From: Palsa-504 sp963744575
Lineage (GTDB): Bacteria > Actinomycetota > Actinomycetes > Streptosporangiales > Streptosporangiaceae
Reading direction: 5' to 3'
Length of the DNA stretch: 64,000 nt
Assembly (NCBI GenBank): GCA_963744575.1
Contig: CAVUUF010000016.1
Coordinates: 1 to 64,000, forward strand
A program made the translations under genes and the position numbers. Positions 17,297-24,920 of this stretch are shown piece after piece. Under the pieces are notes generated by a model. That model was given only the letters and a program-made list of their open reading frames with translations. It was not told the DNA's origin and did no database searches. Position 1 is the first letter of the stretch, and the number at the start of each line of letters is the position of its first letter.

Positions 17297-18463
17297 CTAT
17301 GACCCGATCTTGGCCAGAGCCTGATCGAAGTCGGCAATCAGGTCCTGGGTGCCTTCGATGCCGCAGCTCACCCGGATCAGGTCGTCGGTGATGCCGAGCC
17401 GTTCCCGGTCCTTGGGCTGCATTCCCGCGTGCGAGGTGATCGCCGGGCGGGTGATCAACGACTCCACGCCGCCGAGGCTGGGCGCTGAGTAGGGCAGCCG
17501 GACCGCCTCAAGCAGGGCCTGCGCCGCCGCCTCGCCGCCGCGCAGCCGCAGGCTCAGCATCCCGCCGAACCCGGACAGCAGCGCGGCGGCGTGGGCGTGG
17601 TCCGGGTGGGACGGAAGCCCGGGGTAGTTGACGGCGGCGACCTCGGGATGCCCGGCGAGGAAGCCCGCCAGCGCCAGGGCGTTGCCGTTCTGCGCCCGGA
17701 CCCGGAGCGCGAGTGTCTTGATGCCGCGGGCGAGCAGGAAGCCGGCGTGCGGGTCCAGGCTGCCGCCGTAGTGGTTGAGCGTCATGCGCACCCGGTCGAT
17801 CAGGTCCATCCGGCCCATGACGCAGCCGCCGACGAGGTCGGAGTGGCCGCCGAGGTACTTGGTGGCGCTGTGGAAGCACAGGTCGAAGCCGGCCGCCAGC
17901 GGCCGGAAGTTCACCGGTGAGGCGAAGGTGTTGTCGATCACCGTGAGCAGGCCCTCCCGGCGGGCGAAGTCCGCGATCTCGCGCAGCCGCCCGACCCGCA
18001 TCAGCGGGTTGGTGATCGTCTCGACCAGGAAGACTTTGGTCTGCGGGGTCCGCGCGGCCGCCCAGGTGCCGGGCCGGGTCACGTCGACGAAGCTGTGCCG
18101 CCAGCCGAGGTCGGCGGCGTGGTGGGTGAGGAAGTCGTGCGTGCCGCCGTACAGACAGTCGCTGGCCAGCAGGTGATCCCCGGCGCGCAGGACGGACAGC
18201 AACGTCGTGGTGACCGCGGCCATGCCGGACGCGGTGGCCACGGCGGCCTCGGCGCCCTCCAGCGCGGCCAGCTTGTCGTGCAGGTACCGCTGGGACGGCG
18301 TCGAGCTCAGCCGGATGTAGGGGATGTCGTGGTAGCCGGTGCCCGGTTCGACCGAGTACACCGTGCCCTGGTAGATCGGGAAGACCACCGATCCCTCCGG
18401 GCCCGGGCGGCGTTCCCCGCCGTGGACCGCCAGGGTCTCCATCGATTCGGTGTCAGCGTGCAC
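17297..18463 (-). CDS. Cys/Met metabolism PLP enzyme (cystathionine gamma-synthase/lyase family)
   Basis: About 388 residues of fold-type I PLP enzymes acting on sulfur amino acids. The PLP lysine is in HSATKYLGGHSD. Other family marks are ASGMAAV, SDCLYGGTHDF, VETITNPLMRV and the C-terminal SLGGVESLITRPA plus RVSCGIEGTQDLI. I choose the GTG at 18463 because AGGAGGT lies 5 bases upstream; a longer ATG start at 18505 and a shorter one at 18442 exist. It is a single gene converging on hepT. Synthase, lyase and methionine gamma-lyase cannot be separated with certainty. Confidence 0.85.
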   Translation of the reverse strand: MHADTESMETLAVHGGERRPGPEGSVVFPIYQGTVYSVEPGTGYHDIPYIRLSSTPSQRYLHDKLAALEGAEAAVATASGMAAVTTTLLSVLRAGDHLLASDCLYGGTHDFLTHHAADLGWRHSFVDVTRPGTWAAARTPQTKVFLVETITNPLMRVGRLREIADFARREGLLTVIDNTFASPVNFRPLAAGFDLCFHSATKYLGGHSDLVGGCVMGRMDLIDRVRMTLNHYGGSLDPHAGFLLARGIKTLALRVRAQNGNALALAGFLAGHPEVAAVNYPGLPSHPDHAHAAALLSGFGGMLSLRLRGGEAAAQALLEAVRLPYSAPSLGGVESLITRPAITSHAGMQPKDRERLGITDDLIRVSCGIEGTQDLIADFDQALAKIGS

Positions 18464-18589
18464 ACGGACCTCCTGCGCTTGCCCCCGATTCCTTGTCCTC
18501 GACAATAACCAGGCCTGTCGCTGGCGGCTACAGGGCGGCGTGGCCCCAGAGCCGACAGGGGGAGCGCGTAGATGCCACCGCCGAACGAG

Positions 18590-18990
18590 GTGCTCCGCGT
18601 GCCCCGTCGCGCAAGTGCCAGATGGACACGTTGGTATCGGTGGCTTCTTTCAGCTTCGTCAGTTCGTTCCATGCGGTGGCCCGGTTCAGTTCGGCCGGCC
18701 GGGCGATGTCGGTCAGCACGAGTAGGCGGCGCGCTCCGCGTAGGTCGCCAGCAGCGCGTACAACGTCTCAACCCGGTCGGCGGGGGTGGCTCCTGCCCGG
18801 AGATCTCCAGCGCGCCGTCGCGCAGTCGCACCGATAGCAGGTCTCCTTCGGAAAAGCGAGCCAGCCACCCGTTCGGCCCGGTGATGTACTGGCCGATAAT
18901 GCCCCGCTCGACGGGAAGGTCGTCACCGGGGCCGCGCAGCAGGACATCGGCGCCTACGTCACCCTGGCCGAGGAAACGGCCTCACTGCCA
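18590..18990 (-). pseudogene. Degenerate coding remnant of unknown family
   Basis: Across 18506-19277 there is no intact gene. On the minus strand, protein-like pieces in changing frames can be joined: GADVLLRGPGDDLPVERGII, then YITGPNGWLARFSEGDLL with SVRLRDGALEISGQEPPPP, then VETLYALLATYAER, then LVLTDIARPAELNRATAW and NELTKLKEATDTNVSIWHL. They look like one gene with at least two frameshifts. I do not recognise the family. The remainder of 18506-19277 holds nothing I can support. Confidence 0.4.
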
Positions 18991-19277
18991 AGGACTGTCG
19001 TGCCGTCGTCGGCATGCTGATGGCCCGCGGCGGATGGGAAGAGGCGTGCACTCCGTCCACGATCAGGCACCCCTAGCACATCGTCACCGTCGGCCGGGCC
19101 GCGCAAACGAGGCTGAAGCAAGCTCATTACCGCTAACTATTTTCCAGACACGATACGGTGTCTCGACAGAAATGTCGGAGCCAAGCGATAGAATCGAACT
19201 GAAAACCTAGTACCCCGAGTCCGGAGTCCAGGATAGGCCCGTCAGGACCAGCGCGTGCCCCGGGAGGAGGTGTCCAG

Positions 19278-20885
19278 ATGAGTGTCGCCCCGGTCTTCGC
19301 CAGCGTCGGCGAGGCGATGGACATGGCCCGTGCCGCGCTGGGCTACCTCGCCGCCGCCGATGCCACGCAGCTGGCCGCCGCGACGCAGGCGGAGGGCCTC
19401 CAGATGCTGGAGCGGGCGGACGCGCTCAGCACGGCGGCGCGGTCGTCGTTCCTGTCCGCGTTCACCGCCGGGCGGGGCTATGCCGCCGACGCGGACTACA
19501 GTGCGCGGGCGTGGCTGATCCACAAGACGGGCATCACGCGGGGCGCGGCGGCCGGGCACACCGCCTGGGCCGGGCGGTTCATCACCCACCCTCTGGTGGT
19601 GGCAGCGCTGGCCGGCGAGGAGATCTCCGAGTCGGTCGGCCGCACCATCTGCCGGTGGACCGACAAGCTCCCCGAAGACCGGCGGGAGATCTCCGATAAG
19701 TTCCTGGTGGACGCGGCGGCGGGCGGTCTGGGCCTGGGGGATCTGGCGGCGCTGTTCGCCGAGATGTACCAGCGGTGCCGGGATGAAAGGCCCGATGAGG
19801 ACCCGACGCAGGGGTTCGAGGACCGGGGGGTGCGGCTGGAGACCACCTTCGGCGGCGCGGGCGTGATGATCGGGGACCTGACGCCGGAGTGTGCGGCGGT
19901 GGTGGGGGCTGTGCTGGACGCGCTGGCCGCCCCGGCCGGCGCGGAGGACACCCGGACCAAGGCCCAGCGCTACCACGATGGCCTACAGGAGGCGATGCGG
20001 CGGCTGGTGGCCGCGGACCTGCTGCCGGAGCGAGCGGGACAACCGGTCAGGGCGCTGGTGCACGTCTCGCTGGCAGACCTGATGATGCTGGAGGGCAGCT
20101 CGGCGCTGCAGGAGCAGTGGGCCGCCGAGGTTCACGCCCGCTGGGCGGCCCGCCGGGCCGCGGCCTCCGAAGGCGGGAGCGACGGCGGGGCGTGGCTGGA
20201 CGGCCAGGCCGCCGAGGCGTTCACCTGCGATGCGTCGATGACCCCGGTGGTGACCGGAGAGGTGGACCTGGACGCGCTGGACGGGCTGGTCCGGCTGTGC
20301 GTCCAACTCGGCGCGCTCTGCCATCACGGCGATGGTGGCACCGGTCACGCTGGCACCGAAGGCGACGGCGACGGTGCAGCCGGGGCCGGCGATGGCCAGG
20401 ACGCGGCCGCCCCGGGCGCCACGCTGGGCGCGGAGGGCACGCTGGGCGCGGACGCGCTGGTGCAGGCCATCATCGGCCAGGCCATCCGCCTGCTGTCCGG
20501 CCCCGGCGGGCTGGCGAGCTTTCTGCGCCGCCGGCAGCTCGGCGGCCGGCTGGGCGGTCCGAGCCTGCCGCTGGACGTCGGGGTCTCCAGTGACATCCCG
20601 GCGGCGATCCGCCACGCGGTCATCCTGCGTGACCAGCACTGCCGGTTCCCGAGCCGCTGTGACCAGCCCGCGGCCGCCTGCGAGGTGCACCATCTCACCC
20701 ACAAGGCCGACGGCGGCAAGACCAGCGTGACAGATTGTGCCCTTTTCTGCACGTTCCATCACCAGGTTGTCATCCACCAGTGGGGCTGGACCGTCGTGCT
20801 CAACCCCGACGGCACCACCACGGCGTGGAACAAGGACCGGACCAAGGTCCTGCACAGCCACGGGCCGCCCGCCCGGCCCGGATAA
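19278..20885 (+). CDS. DUF222 / HNH endonuclease-domain protein (13E12 repeat type)
   Basis: 535 residues. The N-terminal ~300 residues form a DUF222 domain; the C-terminus has an HNH nuclease-like motif (CRFPSRCDQP, then CEVHHLTHKADGG and CTFHHQVVIH). Between them is a Gly/Ala/Asp-rich low-complexity stretch. The ATG at 19278 follows a very good GGAGGAGGTG ribosome binding site. Genes of this type are present in many near-identical copies in actinobacteria and behave like mobile or selfish elements; the biochemical role is not established. Confidence 0.85.
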   Translation: MSVAPVFASVGEAMDMARAALGYLAAADATQLAAATQAEGLQMLERADALSTAARSSFLSAFTAGRGYAADADYSARAWLIHKTGITRGAAAGHTAWAGRFITHPLVVAALAGEEISESVGRTICRWTDKLPEDRREISDKFLVDAAAGGLGLGDLAALFAEMYQRCRDERPDEDPTQGFEDRGVRLETTFGGAGVMIGDLTPECAAVVGAVLDALAAPAGAEDTRTKAQRYHDGLQEAMRRLVAADLLPERAGQPVRALVHVSLADLMMLEGSSALQEQWAAEVHARWAARRAAASEGGSDGGAWLDGQAAEAFTCDASMTPVVTGEVDLDALDGLVRLCVQLGALCHHGDGGTGHAGTEGDGDGAAGAGDGQDAAAPGATLGAEGTLGADALVQAIIGQAIRLLSGPGGLASFLRRRQLGGRLGGPSLPLDVGVSSDIPAAIRHAVILRDQHCRFPSRCDQPAAACEVHHLTHKADGGKTSVTDCALFCTFHHQVVIHQWGWTVVLNPDGTTTAWNKDRTKVLHSHGPPARPG

Positions 20886-21421
20886 CGCCACGCCCGGATC
20901 AGCTCCTCGGCGACGACTTTCCCGGCCATGCCACGCCCTGCATCCACGCGAGGGCGTCCTCGAGCCGGTGCCCTATCAGGGCGAGGATCTGCTCCAGCGG
21001 GACTGACCCGACGATCGCCCGGGTCGCCTCGATGAGAACGGCGGCGAGCCGGAAGAGCGGACCATCGATTACCGGTCACCTGCGTCACCATCGGGTCGTT
21101 CAGGGGGATGCCATCCAGCACAGCAGCGCGATGAGGGCGGAGATCGCCACCGGCCAGTGACCGGAGTTCTCCGCCGCCCCAGGGAACAATCATTGAGGCA
21201 CATATTGGAAGTTGACCAGGACGCTGCTGGCCCGGGCGGCCACGTCGCAAGACGACGCCGGGACGATGTTCGACCAGCCGCTGCTCCGCCTGGAGGTCGG
21301 CGGCCGTCACGCCTTCCTGGAACCGGACCTGATCGCGTTCCAGCTGCACGGCAGGTTCACCATTGTCGAGATACAAAGTCACTTCGCGGAGCCGGACCCC
21401 GGCCCGGACCCCGGGCTGGGC
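20886..21421. other. Intergenic region with two coding remnants
   Basis: No intact gene. On the minus strand at about 20905-21070 one frame reads PLFRLAAVLIEATRAI followed by LEQILALIGHRLEDAL, a plausible helical protein fragment of unknown family. On the plus strand at about 21212-21400 is a second remnant, listed separately. Confidence 0.4.
21212..21400 (+). pseudogene. Possible PD-(D/E)XK nuclease-like fragment
   Basis: The plus frame contains LEVGGRHAFLEPDLIAF and LHGRFTIVEIQSHF. The spacing EPD...VEIQ resembles the D-x(n)-ExK core of restriction-like nucleases, with Gln in place of the catalytic Lys. No start, no downstream domain and no neighbours support a working gene. Assignment is tentative. 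Confidence 0.3.
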
Positions 21422-23041
21422 TCACTGGCCGATGGCCATCTGGATGATCCGGACGATGACGAGGACCATCGCGATCGCCAGGTAGGAGCGCAGGATGGTC
21501 AGGCCGATCCGGCGTCCGGTGGACATGACCGGCCTGGACAGCATGTTGAGCGGCGGCATCCGCCAGGTCTCGCGGTCACGGCGGTCCACCTCGACCGAGC
21601 TGTGCCCCCGGAGCGACCGGAGCAGGACCGCGCCGCCCCCGGCGACGGCCGCCACCGCGCAGCCCAGGAAGATGGCCAGGATCTGCCGCTCGGTGATGTC
21701 CGGGAATAGTACCGAGGCGGTCAGGATGACCGACATCGCGACGAGCAGGGAGACCACGGCAAAGGTGAACATATTGGTGCCGCGGCGGTTCACCCAGGGG
21801 CCGAGCACCGCGCGGTCGTTGCACAGCATCAGCAGGAACACCGAGGCGGCCGGAAGCAGCACGCCGGCCAGTGCCTGGACGCCCTCGATGATCAGCCCGA
21901 GCGGGGCGCCCGGGATGAGCACGATGGCCGCGGCGACTCCGATCAGCGCGGCGTAGATCGCGTAGAAGCCCTTGGCCTGGCCCACCCCGCGGTGCAGCGA
22001 GTGCTTGAGGCCGAGGGTGTCGCCGACCGCGTAAGCGGTGGACAGCGAGACCGCGAACGCCCCGATGATGGCCGCGTCGAGCAGCGCGACGGCGAACACC
22101 ACGCCCGCGACCCGGCCCGCGTGAACGGCGATGCCGTGCGCCAGCCCGGCGGCGTCGGTGAAGTGGCCCGCGGCCGCCGTGCCGGCGAAGGCGGCCGCGG
22201 TCGCGCCGATCAGCGCGGCCGCGCCGATCACCACGATCACGATGCCGATCCACAGGTCGACCTTCTCGTAGCGGATGAAGCGCGGCGTGATCCGCTTGTC
22301 CACCACGTAGGACTGCTGGAAGAACAGCTGCCACGGCGCCACCGTGGTGCCGACGATGCCGATGATCAGCAGCATGACGGTGGCCATCTGCCCGGAGCCG
22401 CCGGGCAGGACGGGGACGGCCAAACCCCGTGCCATCTGCGTGCCGGACGGGTGAGTGAGCAGTACCAGCGGGATGAGGAGCAGCGATCCGGCGCAGAACG
22501 TCACCGCGATCCGCTCGAACCGGCGGAAGCTGCCGGTGAACGCCGCCGCCAGGATCACGCCGGCTGCGAGCACCACCGCGACCAGCTTGGGCACGCCGAG
22601 GTACCCGGCGGCCAGGGTGATCCCGATGAACTCGGTGACAAGGGTTAGCGCGTTCAGGATGAACAGGTCGAAGACCTCGAGCGCCCCCCAGAACTTCCCG
22701 AACCTCTCGATGATCAGCCGGGCGTGCCCCACCCCGGTGACCGCGCCCAGGCGCAGCACCATCTCCTGGTTCACGTACAGCACCGGGATCAGCAGCAGCA
22801 ACGTCCACAGCAGCCGGGTGCCGTAGTTCTGCCCGGCCTGCCCGTAGGTGGAGAACGCGCCGGCATCGTTGTCGCCGCACATCACGATCAGCCCGGGGCC
22901 CACGATGGCCAGCAGCGTCTTGAACTTGGCGGACACGCCGGCTCGCGGTGCGAGGTCATCGGCGGAGATCGTGCCGAGCGCGCCGCGGATGTCGCCGGTG
23001 TGCGCCTCGTCGAGAACGGCGGTCTGGGTAATGGTGGCCAT
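21422..23041 (-). CDS. Nramp-related divalent metal transporter, probable Mg2+ importer
   Basis: 539 residues with about 11-12 helices of the Nramp (LeuT-fold) family. The canonical TM1 motif DPGN is replaced by GDNDAGAF and the TM6 MPH-type motif by VAPWQLF. Loss of the Met that selects soft transition metals is what distinguishes Nramp-related Mg2+ transporters (NRMT) from Mn2+/Fe2+ transporters. The start ATG at 23041 has GAAAGGGG nine bases upstream; a longer frame to 23104 lacks such a site. An M-box Mg2+ riboswitch and a leader ORF lie upstream on the same strand, which directly supports magnesium as substrate. No partner gene in the operon. Confidence 0.88.
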   Translation of the reverse strand: MATITQTAVLDEAHTGDIRGALGTISADDLAPRAGVSAKFKTLLAIVGPGLIVMCGDNDAGAFSTYGQAGQNYGTRLLWTLLLLIPVLYVNQEMVLRLGAVTGVGHARLIIERFGKFWGALEVFDLFILNALTLVTEFIGITLAAGYLGVPKLVAVVLAAGVILAAAFTGSFRRFERIAVTFCAGSLLLIPLVLLTHPSGTQMARGLAVPVLPGGSGQMATVMLLIIGIVGTTVAPWQLFFQQSYVVDKRITPRFIRYEKVDLWIGIVIVVIGAAALIGATAAAFAGTAAAGHFTDAAGLAHGIAVHAGRVAGVVFAVALLDAAIIGAFAVSLSTAYAVGDTLGLKHSLHRGVGQAKGFYAIYAALIGVAAAIVLIPGAPLGLIIEGVQALAGVLLPAASVFLLMLCNDRAVLGPWVNRRGTNMFTFAVVSLLVAMSVILTASVLFPDITERQILAIFLGCAVAAVAGGGAVLLRSLRGHSSVEVDRRDRETWRMPPLNMLSRPVMSTGRRIGLTILRSYLAIAMVLVIVRIIQMAIGQ

Positions 23042-23146
23042 GGTAAACACCCCTTTCGCGTCCTCAAACCGGACGGGAAACAGGGGGCACACGCCGAAGG
23101 GCACGCGCAGTTAAGACGGCGTGCGGGGTCAAAGTCAGCTAAGGGC

Positions 23147-23218
23147 TCAGCGTGCGCCCGGAACAGAATGGGATAGCAGCGAGGAGGGCCGACTTCGGCC
23201 CGGACTATCAGAGTCCAT
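23147..23218 (-). CDS. Leader peptide ORF, 23 residues, between M-box and transporter
   Basis: ATG at 23218 with a GAAGGGAGG site 6 bases upstream; 23 codons to TGA 23149-23147. The peptide begins MDSDSPGRSRPSS, i.e. an acidic N-terminus followed by prolines, the type of sequence that destabilises translating ribosomes when Mg2+ is low in the Salmonella mgtL leader. The RNA within the ORF can form a small GGGCCG/CGGCCC hairpin (23187-23202). A regulatory role is inferred from position and composition; it could also be a chance ORF. Confidence 0.5.
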   Translation of the reverse strand: MDSDSPGRSRPSSLLSHSVPGAR

Positions 23219-23350
23219 CGCGTGCCTCCCTTCTGTCGCGACGCACGGGGGCGCCAGGTCGCACCTGCCCGCCGGGCTCTCGCCGCCCGCGGGGCCACTT
23301 CCGCGTGACACTTGAGGAAACACGCGGCAGAGGCAGGAAAATCCCTGGCC

Positions 23351-23540
23351 GCACCTCTCTCGTAAGAGCTTTGGCACTCCACGGCGTATTGCGGCCGCCG
23401 GCGCTTGACCGGTATCCCGACCGCTAGCCACTTGGCCTCACCCCTTAGGCCGGGGAGAGGTGTCCTGATCCGGAGCGTCTCTCGACGGTTGGGATCAGTG
23501 GCCTATGTCCGTGAAGACGCCTCACCGAACGAGGTGTCCC
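23351..23540 (-). promoter_or_regulatory. M-box (ykoK) magnesium riboswitch
   Basis: Read on the minus strand, the RNA has the ordered conserved blocks of the M-box family: CGUUCGGUGAGGC at the 5' end, then ACGGACAUAGGCCACUGA, then GUCGAGAGACGC, and at the far 3' end AGUGCCAAAGCUCUUACG. These match the Bacillus mgtE M-box blocks in order and spacing. M-box RNAs shut off expression when Mg2+ is plentiful. It ends about 310 bases before the Nramp-related transporter start. No U-rich terminator was seen, so the expression platform may act through Rho or translation. Confidence 0.9.
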
Positions 23541-23556
23541 GTTTTCAACCTCACTC

Positions 23557-23590
23557 AGGATGCCCGGGGGCAAGCTGAATGTCAATTCAG
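23557..23590 (-). promoter_or_regulatory. Likely promoter of the M-box unit inside a palindrome
   Basis: A perfect -35 hexamer TTGACA (minus strand 23585-23580) is 17 bases from a weak -10 candidate CATCCT (23562-23557), placing transcription start just upstream of the M-box. The -35 lies inside the perfect palindrome CTGAAT-GTCA-ATTCAG (23575-23590), so a repressor site is possible. Confidence 0.45.
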
Positions 23591-23790
23591 GGACCGACCA
23601 TACTGACCTACACGAACTTCCACACCACGGCACTGTGCTCGCCCACCCGCTCGTGCCTGATGACCGGGCGTAACCACATCACCAACGGGATGGCGGGGAT
23701 CACCGAGATCACCGACGGCTACCCCAACGCCAACGGCCACATCCCGTTCGAGTGCGCGAACCTGGCCGAGGTGCTGGGCCAGCGTGGCTG
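23579..23790 (+). pseudogene. Arylsulfatase fragment
   Basis: The frame holds an internal piece of a type I sulfatase: TYTNFHTTALCSPTRSCLM, with the CSPTR motif whose Cys is converted to formylglycine, followed by TGRNHITNGMAGI and GHIPFECANLAEVLGQRGW. The N-terminal metal-binding Asp pair and the whole C-terminal two-thirds are missing. The sequence passes directly into a truncated membrane protein gene, marking a deletion junction at about 23783-23790. Confidence 0.85.
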
Positions 23791-24272
23791 GCATCGCCTT
23801 CCTGTGGTTCATCGGAGTCGTGCGAGACCGGCTGGGGCAGCTGGAGGACCGGTTCTTCGCGTCCGTATTCCTCGGCAGCGGCCTGTTGTTCGTTGCCCTG
23901 CTGTTCGTCGGGGCCGCCTTCGCCGGCGGGCTGATCGTGGAGGCGACCGCGGGATCGGCGGCGCCTGGCCCGGACACCCTGGCGCTGGGCCGCCAGGTCA
24001 CCTCGCTCCTGCTGCGCCTGTACGCGATGCGGATGGCCGCGGTGTTCACCATGAGCACGGCTACCATCACGCTGCGGACCAGGGTGGTGCCGAGATGGAT
24101 CGGGATTCTCGGCATCGCCGTCGCCGTCGTCCTGCTGATCAGCGTGGGCCTGTCGCTATGGGTGGAGCTGCTGTTCCCCGCGTGGATCCTGCTGCTGAGC
24201 GGGGAATTCCTGCGGACCGGGCCGAAGCGGGCTTCTGTGGCCGCCGCCGAGACGGCAACGGACACGGCCTGA
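23784..24272 (+). CDS. Truncated integral membrane protein of unknown function
   Basis: 162 codons from a GTG at 23784. About four hydrophobic helices, with conserved-looking AFLWFIGVVRDRLG and EDRFFASVFLGSGLLF segments. I recall such proteins in actinobacteria with one or two extra N-terminal helices; here that part is replaced by the arylsulfatase fragment. The GTG lies within the junction, so it may be expressed poorly or not at all. Function unknown. Confidence 0.5.
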   Translation: MAGIAFLWFIGVVRDRLGQLEDRFFASVFLGSGLLFVALLFVGAAFAGGLIVEATAGSAAPGPDTLALGRQVTSLLLRLYAMRMAAVFTMSTATITLRTRVVPRWIGILGIAVAVVLLISVGLSLWVELLFPAWILLLSGEFLRTGPKRASVAAAETATDTA

Positions 24273-24273
24273 G

Positions 24274-24828
24274 CTACTCCGGCACCGGGACGCCGAGGCC
24301 GGGCAGCACCTGGGCGGCGGGGAGCGCGGCGAGCAAGGGTCCGGGCAGCCTGAGCTTGGAGCCGCGGATGCCGGACCCGATCACCACCGACGCGGTCTTG
24401 GCCACCGCCTCGTCCACCAGCACCGGCCAGCCCTCGGGCAGCCCGACCGGCGTGATCCCGCCGTACTCCATCGCGGTGGCCGCGGTCACCGCCTCGACCG
24501 GGGCGAAGGAGGCCTTCCGCGCGTTCAGGTGCCTGCGCACCAGGCCGTTGACGTCGGCCCGGGTGGTCGCGGCCACCATGCACGCCGCGTAGCTGACCTC
24601 GCCGCCCCGCCTGGCCGCGATGACCACGCAGTTCGCCGACTCCGCGGGCGAGACGCCGTACCGCTCGCAGAACGCCGCGGTGTCGGCCAGCGCCGGGTCG
24701 ATCTCGGCCACATCCACGTCGTCCGCGCCCGGCAGGCCGCGCAGCGCCGCGGCCACCGGCACGGCGAGCAGGCCCGGCCGGGACAGGGCGGGAGCGAAAC
24801 AGAGCTGCAGGGTCATGCCTGTTATCAA
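24274..24828 (-). CDS. YbaK/EbsC-type aminoacyl-tRNA deacylase family protein
   Basis: 184 residues with the YbaK/aminoacyl-tRNA synthetase-associated domain, which removes wrongly attached amino acids from tRNA (for example Cys from tRNA-Pro). Seen are CVVIAARRGGEVSYAACMVA, the conserved Lys in LNARKASFAPVEA, YGGITPVGLPEGWPVLVDE and VVIGSGIRGSKLRL. Starts at 24828 and 24816 (MTLQLC) are both possible. Its stop is one base from the stop of the convergent membrane gene. It is a stand-alone gene, bordered upstream by an insertion sequence whose left end is 60 bases away. Confidence 0.85.
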   Translation of the reverse strand: MITGMTLQLCFAPALSRPGLLAVPVAAALRGLPGADDVDVAEIDPALADTAAFCERYGVSPAESANCVVIAARRGGEVSYAACMVAATTRADVNGLVRRHLNARKASFAPVEAVTAATAMEYGGITPVGLPEGWPVLVDEAVAKTASVVIGSGIRGSKLRLPGPLLAALPAAQVLPGLGVPVPE

Positions 24829-24887
24829 ACCAGGCGGGGTGCACTCCTGGAAAAGATCGTGGAGGAAATGGCCTTCGTGGAGGTTTT

Positions 24888-24917
24888 GGTACCCTGGATG
24901 GACCCTGCTGGTTTATT
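24888..24917 (+). repeat. Left inverted repeat of the IS1182-like element
   Basis: Thirty bases starting GGTACCC, paired with 26762-26790. Preceded by TTTT that also follows the right repeat. Confidence 0.85.
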
Positions 24918-24920
24918 CGG

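Noticed and set aside
21422..23104. Canonical Mn2+/Fe2+ MntH
   Set aside because: The DPGN and MPH-type motifs are replaced and the upstream riboswitch senses Mg2+.
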